Assembly: GCA_039029315.1 (NCBI GenBank)
Contig: JBCCGK010000041.1
Span: forward strand, 1 to 64,000
Reading direction: 5' to 3'
Origin: JBCCCJ01 sp039029315
Lineage (GTDB): Bacteria; Bacteroidota; Bacteroidia; J057
Length of the DNA stretch: 64,000 nucleotides
The position numbers and the translations under genes were made by a program. This document shows, piece after piece, positions 44,698 to 54,152 of this stretch; the stretch's first letter is position 1; each line of letters opens with the position of its first letter. Below the pieces are notes generated by a model. That model ran no database searches. It was not told where the DNA came from and saw only the letters and a list, made by a program, of their open reading frames with translations.

Positions 44698-45471
44698 ATG
44701 AAAGGAATGGAATCATTACATCCACAAATTGAATCCTTTCTCGAGGGAACAATGGATACTGAAGATCGAGCTGAGTTTGAGAAAAAATTACAAGAACAGC
44801 CTGAACTTCAAAAACAAGTCAAACAATACCAGATTGCTCAGCAAATTCTGAAAGTCCGTAGACATATGGACCTTCGGCAGGAGATAGACACCATTGCTCT
44901 GAGGCAGAGCTTGAAACCTTCTTCTTCCCATTCTTACCAACGAATAGCCATCGCCGCGAGTCTTGCACTCTTGCTTTGTACCACAATGGTTTATTTCTCT
45001 GTTCAGAGTAGATTCTCCAATAAGGCATTGTTTCATACCTTCTTCGATCCATATCCTGTTCTCAATGGTCATATTAGGGGAAGTCAGGACTCTAGCAATG
45101 CTGAGTATCAAATTGCCATCAATGCCTATGCGAATCAAGATTATCAAACCAGTGTAGATTTGTTGTCAAGGGTAAAAGACCAATACAATGTTGTTAATGT
45201 CGATATCTATCTGGCGAATGCCTTTCTCGCCTTAGGGGAGGCCGAAAAAGCTGTTGAAATCCTCACGACTCAGAGGAATCTTGCCACATATAGACCAGAT
45301 TTAGAATGGTATTTGTCCCTGGCCTATCTTCAACTTGGGCAAAGCGATTCTGCTACCAAGGTTTTGTCTATCCTCAAGACCAAATCCTTAGACTCATTCT
45401 ATCGGGACAAAGCCAAGACAAGTCTTAAGAAACTCAATAGCAAATACAGGAATTTGCCTGGGATACAATAA
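44698..45471 (+). CDS. Single-pass anti-sigma-like protein with TPR tail (second)
   Basis: This 257-aa protein repeats the layout of the product of 29224-30057: an N-terminal helix pair (IESFLEGTMDTEDRAEFEKK), one membrane helix at about 82-102, and a C-terminal TPR region (NAYANQDYQTSVDLLSRVKD, LSLAYLQLGQSDSATKVLSI). It lies 70 bp after an ECF sigma gene. No CHAT gene is adjacent. The similarity of architecture, rather than of close sequence, supports a recurring sigma/TPR-anti-sigma cassette in this genome. Confidence 0.72.
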   Translation: MKGMESLHPQIESFLEGTMDTEDRAEFEKKLQEQPELQKQVKQYQIAQQILKVRRHMDLRQEIDTIALRQSLKPSSSHSYQRIAIAASLALLLCTTMVYFSVQSRFSNKALFHTFFDPYPVLNGHIRGSQDSSNAEYQIAINAYANQDYQTSVDLLSRVKDQYNVVNVDIYLANAFLALGEAEKAVEILTTQRNLATYRPDLEWYLSLAYLQLGQSDSATKVLSILKTKSLDSFYRDKAKTSLKKLNSKYRNLPGIQ

Positions 45472-45888
45472 GGTATGTCACGAATGATTCTATGTGGAAA
45501 TTTAGTCAAGCTTACAGCGTCCAAGCAATACAAAATCAATGACGATAGGGCCTATTTAGCAGTGTGAATCAAGGAATGGATATAGTTAAGCTGATTAGAG
45601 ATACAGGGCTTTGAGTGGAAGACGATTTTGTGGATAGAATAAACTCGACAGTACATCAAATGCTCCACACTCCATTTATATCTCCATACCTTTCACACGA
45701 TCGGATTGGGCATAAGTACTCCCCTTTCAATCCTGATTCGCTCGGGCATATATAAGGCTAGATGCTACCCAAAGGATTGTTGATTGCTTATCTGGTCCTA
45801 ATCCGCTTACCCAATATCTTTCTCTGGAACTGTTCCTGCACCATTTGTTAGAATGAATCCTTGATCACTCCCGCATCCTGATAACTCT
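45472..45888. other. Gene-free spacer
   Basis: These 417 bp lie between the second anti-sigma-like gene and a convergent coiled-coil gene. I see no reading frame with protein-like composition, no strong hairpin, and no RNA gene. Confidence 0.5.
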
Positions 45889-46308
45889 CTATCTGCCACA
45901 ACTTAGGATTCCGGTTTTGTGATCGCGACACAATCGCTCCAGGAGGCTTGCAATTCGATCTGATTTGGCCCATAGGTGGGTGAATTCTGTTAGTTCTGTG
46001 GCTGACAACTCTAACGGATTCTGTATCCTCTTCTGATCCAGCAATCGTTGACGCTCCGCCATCAAACGTGATAATTGTCCCAACAATATCTTGAGATCGT
46101 CTTTTGTTCCTGTCAACTCCGCCAGATATTTTCCCTTCGCATTCCTTTCTCGTTGTAGGCGTTGATATTCCTGCAAATCCCGCGATGGCAAATTCCCGAT
46201 ATGATTGGGATCGACCAGATGATTTCGATGCAAAATGGCCAATTGTTCGTGCCGAAGGTGTTCCAGACCTTCTAGTAATTCCTGAATTTGAAAGGTGAGT
46301 TTTTGCAT
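45889..46308 (-). CDS. Small coiled-coil protein
   Basis: This 139-aa protein is almost entirely helical, rich in Leu, Glu, Gln and Arg (LTFQIQELLEGLEHLRHEQL, RDLQEYQRLQRERNAKGKYL), and probably forms a coiled coil. It has no signal peptide. I choose ATG 46308 (MQKLTFQ); the extension to 46389 has no helical pattern. Function unknown. A possible promoter lies at 46526-46556. Confidence 0.6.
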   Translation of the reverse strand: MQKLTFQIQELLEGLEHLRHEQLAILHRNHLVDPNHIGNLPSRDLQEYQRLQRERNAKGKYLAELTGTKDDLKILLGQLSRLMAERQRLLDQKRIQNPLELSATELTEFTHLWAKSDRIASLLERLCRDHKTGILSCGR

Positions 46309-46525
46309 AATTGTTTGTGATCGGTATGGGTAATCAGTTGAAAAGAATTCATGTTTCTTGGGCATAAGATTTTCATCCCCCGATATCAAATAGGATCTCA
46401 GGCCAGATAGGTGTTCGTTGATATGCGAACTTGTGAACGTTAAGGGAGACTAGGTGCCAGTAAGTGTGTCAATGAAAATAACCATATGCGTGTCTTTTTT
46501 GGTGTTTGGGTGATTGTTTATGTTT

Positions 46526-46556
46526 CAAATATAAATAATAAAATTGATTAATCAAC
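46526..46556 (-). promoter_or_regulatory. Candidate minus-strand promoter in a 311-bp spacer
   Basis: On the minus strand a -7 box TATATTTG (46533 to 46526) is preceded after exactly 19 bases by GTTG (46556 to 46553), one base off the TTTG of the -33 box. A palindrome TTGATTAATCAA (46544-46555) overlaps the -33 region. It would serve the coiled-coil gene, leaving a leader of about 200 bases. Otherwise the gene-free stretch 46390-46700 holds nothing I can name. Confidence 0.4.
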
Positions 46557-46700
46557 ATTTTTTGCAACAATTGCTCTTTTCCCTCCCTGGATACATCGAT
46601 TTGGAGCAGGCTGTATTCCTCCTTGCATCCAAATCAATCAAGTCTATCAATGTTTTGGGATATAAAGATCATAAGTCATCCTCTGGATGATTGCTGGCCC

Positions 46701-47882
46701 TTATTGAAGCTGCAATTTATAAAAGGAGACGCTACCAGCGGGATCATGAATTGTGCAGATATACAAACCGCTAGTCAAATGAGAGAGGTCAACTTGTGTG
46801 TCAGAAGCCGCCAACGGGGTTTCCAGCAGCGCTTGACCTTGCAGGCTATATAAATTCAGGGTCAGAGGCCTGCCCAATCCCGGTTCTGTCAGTTGGATAT
46901 ACAATTGTTTGTTGGTGATGCCGATATAGCTGATGGGATCACGCTTCTCTGCTAGATCTTCAGATGCGGTTGTCATCAAATGTGGATGAATCGGAACCGC
47001 AGAAATAACTGCATCATCCATCCAGATGGTGGCTGTACCATCAGAAGTATCACCAACGATGTGATCCGTATAGTTTCCGATCCCCCACACAGCATAGCCT
47101 CCCTCGAGCACAGTCGTAATGCTGTCGATATCAAAGAGGAGCATGCCATCTTGCCAGAATTTCAATGCGCCATTTTGTTGTGCAGAATCATTGAATTGAT
47201 ACCAGGCTTCCAGATGGACCCATTGTTGGGAGGGCAGAATGGTCCAACTAACCGGATCATAGGAATGTGGGGGATTCTCCTTGCTGTAGAGATAGAGGTA
47301 CATATCCTCAGTAGCATCATCATGCCAGACATTGAGTGTCCAGATCGGCTGACTGACATCCTGCGCATCGTGAGACTTGAACTGGAAGATATTCCACCAG
47401 CCGCCATCTCCCGGATCCCAGGGATCGTATTTATTCGGATTATAGCTATGCGGGAGATAGTACCAGCAGCTATAGTACATCCCAGAAGGAATAAAATCTC
47501 CACCATCATCCCAGGGTCTGTCTGTCCATCGCATAAGGCGAATTGCCCGAGAACCATTTTGAGCCTGAAATGCCTGGGTGATCGTCGCTTTGGCAGCATA
47601 CATGCCTGAATGTGTAAGCATCCCACCAGCCAGTACCTCTACCTCAGATCCACCTGTATTGAAAATCCCTCCTCCTGCATATTGAAAATCGGGATAGGTC
47701 CAGTCCGCCAAACTTCCTTCCTCATGGTCGGCCGACCAGATGATCTCAGATTGGATGTGAGGAGGAAGTGTTTGAATCCATTGGGCAGGGAGAGGAAAGA
47801 TGTTCCAATACAAAACGAGAAAGACCCAATAGGAATGCCAGGATCTATCTCCGAATCCCCTTATTTCGTTGTCGATAGTCAT
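46701..47882 (-). CDS. T9SS-secreted polysaccharide-lyase-like protein
   Basis: This is a 393-aa protein. A hydrophobic leader lies at about 15-33 (SYWVFLVLYWNIFPLPAQ). Residues about 50-285 form a jelly-roll domain resembling heparin-lyase/PF14099-type polysaccharide lyases (SGMYYSCWYYLPHSYNP, WWNIFQFKSHDAQD, WVHLEAWYQFND). The end is a short type A sorting domain (LTLNLYSLQGQALLETPLA, LTSGLYICTIHD) for type IX secretion. Lyase activity on an acidic glycan would fit the sulfatases nearby but is unproven; a carbohydrate-binding LamG-like role is the alternative. ATG 47882 overlaps the 3' end of the upstream broken gene by 38 bp. Confidence 0.7.
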   Translation of the reverse strand: MTIDNEIRGFGDRSWHSYWVFLVLYWNIFPLPAQWIQTLPPHIQSEIIWSADHEEGSLADWTYPDFQYAGGGIFNTGGSEVEVLAGGMLTHSGMYAAKATITQAFQAQNGSRAIRLMRWTDRPWDDGGDFIPSGMYYSCWYYLPHSYNPNKYDPWDPGDGGWWNIFQFKSHDAQDVSQPIWTLNVWHDDATEDMYLYLYSKENPPHSYDPVSWTILPSQQWVHLEAWYQFNDSAQQNGALKFWQDGMLLFDIDSITTVLEGGYAVWGIGNYTDHIVGDTSDGTATIWMDDAVISAVPIHPHLMTTASEDLAEKRDPISYIGITNKQLYIQLTEPGLGRPLTLNLYSLQGQALLETPLAASDTQVDLSHLTSGLYICTIHDPAGSVSFYKLQLQ

Positions 47883-48412
47883 ACGTTTGTTCCAATTGCT
47901 GTTCAAAGATGGTTCGTTTATGATAGTCAAATTGAAACAGAAAATCGAAGGTTTCCTCCATTTCCTCCCCTTTCCTTTTCAAGAGATCAAATAGGAACTT
48001 TTTTCCAAAAGATTTCAAGATTGACTTTTCATAAGTTGGGATGGGTTGGTCGAGACATCTTACACCTGAAATAGAACCATCTTTGCCCATGGTGATCCGA
48101 TATGTTCGGCGGAGATTGTCAGGTAAAAGAGTCCGTTGATTCCACTTCGGAATGGTAAAAAAAATAAGTTATGAACTCTGAATGATCTTTTGTTGTGGCT
48201 CTTCGGCGCATCCCAGGAATTTCCCGATCCGTCCTTTTGCACAAAAATCCGAGATAAGGATAGGTATGGATCTCAACCGTATCTTGTTCAATGATCAGTA
48301 AGTCGGGAGCCTGATGATTCCCAACCCCATACACCTGAGAGACCAATAAGCAGAGGATAGGGCCCAAAATAAAAATGCTGGGTCGAATGAATGCATACAT
48401 ATTTTTGCTCAT
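47845..48412 (-). pseudogene. Small exported protein gene with frameshift in an A8 tract
   Basis: The 5' part (start 48412 or 48400) encodes a signal peptide and a domain (PDLLIIEQDTVEIHTYPYLG) that runs to a stop at 48119. The 3' part, in another frame, ends at 47845 (YRITMGKDGSISGVRCLD, FDFLFQFDYHKRTIFEQQLE). The break falls at a run of eight A on the plus strand (48157-48164). Reading seven instead of eight joins the halves as ...EFITYFFTIPKWNQRTLL... without any other change. So this is either a fresh loss-of-function mutation, a slippage switch, or a homopolymer sequencing error. The intact product would be about 188 aa; family unknown. Confidence 0.6.
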
Positions 48413-48440
48413 ATATATTGAATGAAACAACGGATTCGAG

Positions 48441-48571
48441 GGGTGTACGTCAAATGTCCCATTTGTTTCCTAGCATGTGGGGTCGTTTCTCTTTTTGAGG
48501 AGAAACGGGGCAGTGCGGAAGAGGTTTTGAAACAAGGCAATCTCTTTGATTGGGAAATCTGACGTACACCC
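48441..48571. repeat. 131-bp MITE-like element with 8-bp target duplication
   Basis: Terminal inverted repeats begin GGGTGTACGTCA and end TGACGTACACCC, with similarity continuing for about 21 bases. A perfect direct repeat GATTCGAG flanks the element on both sides (48433-48440 and 48572-48579), the target-site duplication. Inside is a second inverted repeat, CGTTTCTC and GAGAAACG. No coding capacity is present. The element is unrelated to the 161-bp family. It lies between the broken exported-protein gene and the second sortilin-like gene, in their shared upstream region. Confidence 0.85.
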
Positions 48572-48651
48572 GATTCGAGTGATACTCTCAAAAATCCCCG
48601 ATTGTCCGTATCTTCCTGACGTTTTTCTTTCTACAACTAACCACTGCATCT

Positions 48652-51600
48652 ATGCCCCTATCCCGCATTCTGTTCATCTCGGTTTTGCTGGCTTGCCTTT
48701 TTCCAATCCATACGCAGGCACAACGAAAAAAGAAAAAAAAGACTCAATCCCAAGAAAGCTACACACCATATGCCCCCAGCCTCTATCAGGCGCTTTCCTG
48801 GCGAAATGTAGGTCCGCATCGGGGAGGCAGATCGACTACAGCTTGTGGAGTTCCTTCTGATCCACACACCTTTTATTTCGGCTCAACAGGTGGTGGGGTG
48901 TGGAAAACGACCAATGGAGGTGCTACATGGAAAAATATATCTGATGGGTATGTCAAAACCGGATCTGTTGGTGCCATTGCAGTCGCGCCCTCTGATCCCA
49001 ATGTGCTGTATGTCGGGATGGGAGAAGCGCCTGTTCGTGGAGTGATGACTTCTCATGGAGATGGAGTATATAAGTCTACAGACGCTGGACAGAGCTGGAA
49101 GCAAGTTGGTCTGTCTGATGTTCGTCAAATCTCTAAAGTCCGAATCGACCCCCGGAATCCGGATATTGTCTACGTAGCAGCACAGGGAAGCCCTTATCAA
49201 CCCACATCTGCCAGAGGGATCTATCGAACAAGTGATGGAGGGGGAAGTTGGGAAAAAGTCTTGTTTGTAGACGAAAAAAGTGGTGCCTGCGACCTAAGTA
49301 TGGATGCCCGTAACCCCAGAATCTTGTATGCAGCTTTTTGGGAGCATCAGCGACTGCCCTGGAAGGTGCTTAGTGGAGGGCCTGGCAGCAGCATTTGGAA
49401 GTCTACTGATGGCGGAACCAATTGGACCAAATTGACCAATGGCCTCCCGAGGGCCATGATGGGCAAGATTGGCATTTCTGTCTCTCCCGCCAATCCATCA
49501 AGGGTATGGGCCATCATTGAATCCAATGAAGGAGGCCTTTACCGATCCGACAATGGCGGCCACAGCTGGAAATTGATCAATGACAAGCGGGTTCTTCGCG
49601 CGCGTTCCTGGTACTATATGCACATTTTTGCCCACCCTACAGATCCCGATCATGTGGTGGTCCTCAATGCCCCGTATATGCAATCCACCGATGGGGGCGC
49701 AACCTTCAAAACGGTCTCTACGCCTCATGGCGACAATCATGATTTATGGTTTCATCCAGAAAATCCGCAGATCATGATCAATGCCAACGATGGTGGAGCC
49801 AATATCTCTTACAATGGCGGGCAGACATGGAGCATCCAAAGCAATCAACCCACGGCACAGTTTTATCGGGTAAATGCAGACAATCGCTTCCCCTATTATC
49901 TCTATGGAGGACAGCAGGATAATTCCAGTCTTGCCATTCCCAACCAAACGCAGAATGGAGGAATCAGCAATGAAGATTTCTATCGATTGGGTGGTTGCGA
50001 AAGTGCGTATTGTGCCTTCGACCCGGATGATCCCAGTCATGTCTATGCGGGTTGCTATCAAGGGATCATCGTAGACTATGATGTTGAGATGGAGTCCTCC
50101 AAGGATATCATGGCTTATCCTTATCTGGGATTGGGCAGTAATCCTGCGAAAGTCAAGTATCGATTCAACTGGAATGCACCTATCCTGCTTTCTCAACATG
50201 ACAAAAGCGTCCTCTATCATGCGGGCAATGTCTTGTTGAAATCTACTGATCAAGGGAATAGTTGGTCAGAGATCAGCCCGGATCTCACCAGAAATGTTGC
50301 AGAACATCTCGATTGGGGTGGCGGCCCTATCACCAATGAGGGTGCAGGGGGAGAAGTCTATCATACCATCATGTATGTGGCTGAATCTCCACATGATGCC
50401 AATGTCATCTGGACAGGGGCTGATGATGGTCTGATTCATCTGACAAAAGATGGCGGCAAGTCCTGGACCAATGTTAGCCCCCCGAATGTAGAGGAAGGCA
50501 TTGCCAATTGCATCGAAGTTTCACCCTTTGATCCCGCTACTGCCTATGTAGCCTATACTCGCTACAAGTTCAATGATTTCACCCCACATATTTTTCAGAC
50601 CAATGATTTTGGTCAAAGCTGGCAAAGGACGGTTACGGGCATTGATGAGGAGGCGCATGTCAGAGTTGTAAGGGCCGATCCCAATCGAAGGGGGCTGCTA
50701 TACGCTGGAACAGAAACAGGCATGTACCTCTCATTCGATGAAGGTCAACATTGGGAATCCTTTCAGCTCAACCTGCCTGTGGTTCCAATTACAGACCTCA
50801 AAGTCCATCAAAACGATCTGGTTGCTGCCACTCAAGGCCGGGCATTTTGGGTGCTGGATGATCTGACACCCCTTCACCAGTTATATGATGGGATAGGGGA
50901 GGAAAATGTATTTTTTTACCAACCTCAAGATGCTTATCTATTTGGTGGGAGCCGCAATGATAGTTCACTCACCAGAGGCACCAATCCTGATCCTGGCGTG
51001 GTGATGTATTACTACCTCAAGGACAAACAGGTAGAGGTACATATGGACATTCTCGATGAGGAGGGAGAGGTCATCCGAAGCTATTCTTCCTCAGATAAGA
51101 AAAACAAGGCCGCCACCAAAGCAGGCATGAACAAGCTGGTATGGGATTTTCAGTATCCGGCCTTCGAGTCTATCAAGGGATTGATGCCTTATGGCAGGGG
51201 AGGAGGAACCTACTCAGCCGGACCTGGAACCTATCGTGCACGACTCATCACAGGAGGAGATAGCAGTATTAAGACATTCAAAGTGTTTCCTGACCCTAGA
51301 GAGAAGGCCAGTGAAACGATGTATCAACACAAATCAGCCTTGCAGCGGCAAGTAGCCAAAGCCATCGATGACATCTATCTGACCGTCAAAGACATGCGAC
51401 ATGCAAAGTCTCAGATCAAAAGGTTGTTGGATCGATTCGAAGAAGGAGAGGAGAAGATGGTGGATCTGGTCAAAAGTGGGGAGGCCATCATGTTGGAGAT
51501 GGATGAATTGGAGACACAGCTCATTCAGGTCAAGCAAAAGACTTTTCAGGATGTGATCAATTTTCCGAACCAGCTCGATGCCAATTTGCGACATATTCTC

Positions 51601-51780
51601 GGCTTGATCGAAGGGGCTCAGCCGCCTGTTACCAAAGGACAGGAAGCCAGGGTGGCAGATTTGTTGGGAGAATGGAAGGTCCGCAAAGCAACAGCAGATG
51701 ACTTGTTAGGAGAACGGCTGGATGCGTTTAATCAGCAAGTCAGGGAGGCAGACATCCCATTTGTTGGGAGAAGAGAATAA
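48652..51780 (+). CDS. Exported sortilin/BNR-repeat propeller protein, paralogue 2
   Basis: This is a 1,042-aa protein with signal peptide (to about 24, ending TQAQ) and a short Lys-rich linker (RKKKKKTQ). Residues about 45-700 carry BNR/sortilin blades (TTNGGATWKNIS, STDAGQSWKQVG, SDNGGHSWKLIN). A beta-sandwich (LVWDFQYPAFESIKG) and a helical coiled-coil tail follow. The architecture and several blocks equal those of the gene at 22990-26106. The tail ends without a type IX sorting domain. Function unknown; the annotation glycosyl hydrolase often given to this family is not supported by visible catalytic residues. Confidence 0.88.
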   Translation: MPLSRILFISVLLACLFPIHTQAQRKKKKKTQSQESYTPYAPSLYQALSWRNVGPHRGGRSTTACGVPSDPHTFYFGSTGGGVWKTTNGGATWKNISDGYVKTGSVGAIAVAPSDPNVLYVGMGEAPVRGVMTSHGDGVYKSTDAGQSWKQVGLSDVRQISKVRIDPRNPDIVYVAAQGSPYQPTSARGIYRTSDGGGSWEKVLFVDEKSGACDLSMDARNPRILYAAFWEHQRLPWKVLSGGPGSSIWKSTDGGTNWTKLTNGLPRAMMGKIGISVSPANPSRVWAIIESNEGGLYRSDNGGHSWKLINDKRVLRARSWYYMHIFAHPTDPDHVVVLNAPYMQSTDGGATFKTVSTPHGDNHDLWFHPENPQIMINANDGGANISYNGGQTWSIQSNQPTAQFYRVNADNRFPYYLYGGQQDNSSLAIPNQTQNGGISNEDFYRLGGCESAYCAFDPDDPSHVYAGCYQGIIVDYDVEMESSKDIMAYPYLGLGSNPAKVKYRFNWNAPILLSQHDKSVLYHAGNVLLKSTDQGNSWSEISPDLTRNVAEHLDWGGGPITNEGAGGEVYHTIMYVAESPHDANVIWTGADDGLIHLTKDGGKSWTNVSPPNVEEGIANCIEVSPFDPATAYVAYTRYKFNDFTPHIFQTNDFGQSWQRTVTGIDEEAHVRVVRADPNRRGLLYAGTETGMYLSFDEGQHWESFQLNLPVVPITDLKVHQNDLVAATQGRAFWVLDDLTPLHQLYDGIGEENVFFYQPQDAYLFGGSRNDSSLTRGTNPDPGVVMYYYLKDKQVEVHMDILDEEGEVIRSYSSSDKKNKAATKAGMNKLVWDFQYPAFESIKGLMPYGRGGGTYSAGPGTYRARLITGGDSSIKTFKVFPDPREKASETMYQHKSALQRQVAKAIDDIYLTVKDMRHAKSQIKRLLDRFEEGEEKMVDLVKSGEAIMLEMDELETQLIQVKQKTFQDVINFPNQLDANLRHILGLIEGAQPPVTKGQEARVADLLGEWKVRKATADDLLGERLDAFNQQVREADIPFVGRRE

Positions 51781-51995
51781 AGAAAGATGGCATGAGCGTA
51801 TAGGATTTCTACGGATGTGAGATAGAGACTCCGCACAGGTCTGACGCAAGGGGCTAGTATGTGTGTTTTGTGGATGATGAGATGATTTCCTCCTATTCTC
51901 TATTCAAAAGATTTGTGTGCATATGCCATAAGAATATCAGTCTCTATGACATAGAAACGTATAGAATCCTTCATTCATCCAACAACACACAATCC

Positions 51996-54104
51996 ATGAA
52001 ACACCTATCTCATGTTATCTCAAAAAAATTGCTTGTCCTCTTTTTAGGGCCTTTGATCCTGGGAGGACTCCTTCCTCTCTCCTGTCAATCCGTTCCTGAT
52101 TCATTGCCTCGAGCATTAGTGCACAAGAACCTGAAGGGGAAGGATTTTCGGAAAGCTTTGAAAATTCGATCTAGCTCACTCATTCAGCAGGATCAACTGG
52201 AAAGCATGCAGATATTCGATGAAAAGGGGCAAGAAATAGAATCTTATACACGTACTGTCTCTGGAGCTATTGGCAGAGGAAGCATTGTCCAAATCGGGGG
52301 AAACGAGACCATCTACCTGTTCAAGCAACTCAAACAATTGGACCAAGGGGGCGGGACTTGTGAAAGTTTTTTGGCATTGTACCCCATGAAAAGAGTTCAC
52401 TTTCAGGATTCTTTCCCAACCTTTGACTACCAGGGCCATACATTTCACGGATTGCCTGTTTTTCCCAAATTAGATCTTTATGCGTATGAACATGGGTTTG
52501 AGATGAGCTGGGAGGAAGCAAAAGAGCTTTTTATCCTGGCCAAATGGGAGCAGGTGTATCGGAATTCATCAGGAAAAATCACAAAGGAAATTCGGCATTT
52601 GACCTGGAAAGAAGTCGTGGAAACAAGCTTCATTTATGATGATCTAGATAGCCTTCAATACAAATACTCAATCTGGAAGGAAGATACAATTGCCAAATGG
52701 TCTTATTCTTATGATCTGGATAAGCAGATAACAAGGGAACATTACGAATATTCAGAGAAGGAAAGTTTAAGCTGGAATAATCGCAGTCAAGGATATAAAA
52801 AAGGAAAATCTGGACATCAAATCAAGGAGTGGGGAGTAGAAGGCCAAATGCTGTCTCAAATCGAAGTGTTAGAAGGAGATACCATCTGGAGGGAAGAATC
52901 GATCTATCATCCCAACCAACAACTCAAATCAAATACTACTTATCGGTTGGAACAATTGCAGCAGAAAAAAGTATTTCGGGAAGATGGGAAGCAGTTGGAG
53001 TTCCTCTTTCAATTGAATCAAGGGGATGAGAATGTATACGAAAAACGTCTTTCGACATATGATTCGCTGGGTCGTTTGCTTACATCTCAAACCCTCATCC
53101 TGGATTTGCAGGAACAAACTGAGGAACTGCATAGAATGACTCTGTTTCATCGAACCTCTTCAGATTCCACCATTCAGACATTTGCCTATCCAATAGCGAA
53201 GCCGTACACACTCCTATATCTACAGGAGGATAAACTTGAATTGCTCGAAGAAACAAGGTATACCCTGGATGGTAAATTGCTTTATAAAAAAGAACCTATT
53301 CCAGCTGGAAATGAGGTTTTATTCACTTATTCCCAAAAGAATGTGTACGATAAGGCAGGTCAGGTAATTCAGGAAACAACTGTCTCTCCCAGACTGTTTG
53401 GCCCCCCAACCATCTGGCATAGACGGATGATTCGTGAAGACAAAACAGTTCGAAATACTTCCTACCTCTCTTTCAATTGCTCTACTTGCCTGACGAATGA
53501 TACACTTTTTCTTCCTGAGGACTCCTTATATATCCAATACCTCTCCCTACACGACTCGACGAGCTATTCAAGAAGAGAGGAATTTTATCAGAACAAAGAG
53601 ACACCTCCGTATGAGGTTCAATTCACTCAATTCAACACCAATTATCAGATCATCCTTTCAGCAAAAACCTCTGCATCGGGAGATACCACAAAAAAAATCA
53701 TCGCCCAATATGATCCTCTGGGAAATCAGATTCTCAAAAAAGAATATGTAGGTATGCCAAACACTGGGCTAGAATTAATAGCTCATACAACCAATGAATA
53801 CGACCAAGATGGGCGCTTGATTCACTCCTCTTTCAACCAAACATCTACAACTTATGAGTTCAATTCCTCAGGATCACTTGTCAAAAAAATCAGCTTTCAA
53901 CTCGGCAAATCTGTCAAAGAGGTACAGCATACCTATAATCAATGGGATCAATTGCTAACAACAAAAACCCATGACAAGATTGGTAACAGGAAATCTTTGT
54001 CAACAAAAGAATATGACCACAAAGGCCAACTGGTGAGAGTTTCCAGCGGCCAGAACGGAAAGCTTCTGCCTTATCGGAGCCGGGTCTATTCCTATGCTAA
54101 GTGA
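51996..54104 (+). CDS. Lipoprotein with YD/RHS-like repeats
   Basis: This 702-aa protein starts at ATG 51996, which gives a lipoprotein signal (MKHLSHVISKKLLVLF..., lipobox PLSC); the frame opens earlier but without signal character. The second half holds repeated YD-type units (YDSLGRLLTSQ, YDKAGQVIQETT, YDPLGNQILKKEY, YDQDGRLIHSS, YDHKGQLVRVS). The repeats resemble RHS/YD proteins, but no RHS core-closing motif or C-terminal toxin domain follows; the last repeat ends the protein. It may be a surface scaffold. No operon partner. Confidence 0.7.
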   Translation: MKHLSHVISKKLLVLFLGPLILGGLLPLSCQSVPDSLPRALVHKNLKGKDFRKALKIRSSSLIQQDQLESMQIFDEKGQEIESYTRTVSGAIGRGSIVQIGGNETIYLFKQLKQLDQGGGTCESFLALYPMKRVHFQDSFPTFDYQGHTFHGLPVFPKLDLYAYEHGFEMSWEEAKELFILAKWEQVYRNSSGKITKEIRHLTWKEVVETSFIYDDLDSLQYKYSIWKEDTIAKWSYSYDLDKQITREHYEYSEKESLSWNNRSQGYKKGKSGHQIKEWGVEGQMLSQIEVLEGDTIWREESIYHPNQQLKSNTTYRLEQLQQKKVFREDGKQLEFLFQLNQGDENVYEKRLSTYDSLGRLLTSQTLILDLQEQTEELHRMTLFHRTSSDSTIQTFAYPIAKPYTLLYLQEDKLELLEETRYTLDGKLLYKKEPIPAGNEVLFTYSQKNVYDKAGQVIQETTVSPRLFGPPTIWHRRMIREDKTVRNTSYLSFNCSTCLTNDTLFLPEDSLYIQYLSLHDSTSYSRREEFYQNKETPPYEVQFTQFNTNYQIILSAKTSASGDTTKKIIAQYDPLGNQILKKEYVGMPNTGLELIAHTTNEYDQDGRLIHSSFNQTSTTYEFNSSGSLVKKISFQLGKSVKEVQHTYNQWDQLLTTKTHDKIGNRKSLSTKEYDHKGQLVRVSSGQNGKLLPYRSRVYSYAK

Positions 54105-54152
54105 TTTCTAAAACCAGTAAAACCAGATCGTCTGTTTGTTCGAATTCTCCTC

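Noticed and set aside
51996..54104. YD-repeat lipoprotein as an RHS toxin
   Set aside because: No RHS core motif and no variable C-terminal toxin domain or downstream immunity gene.
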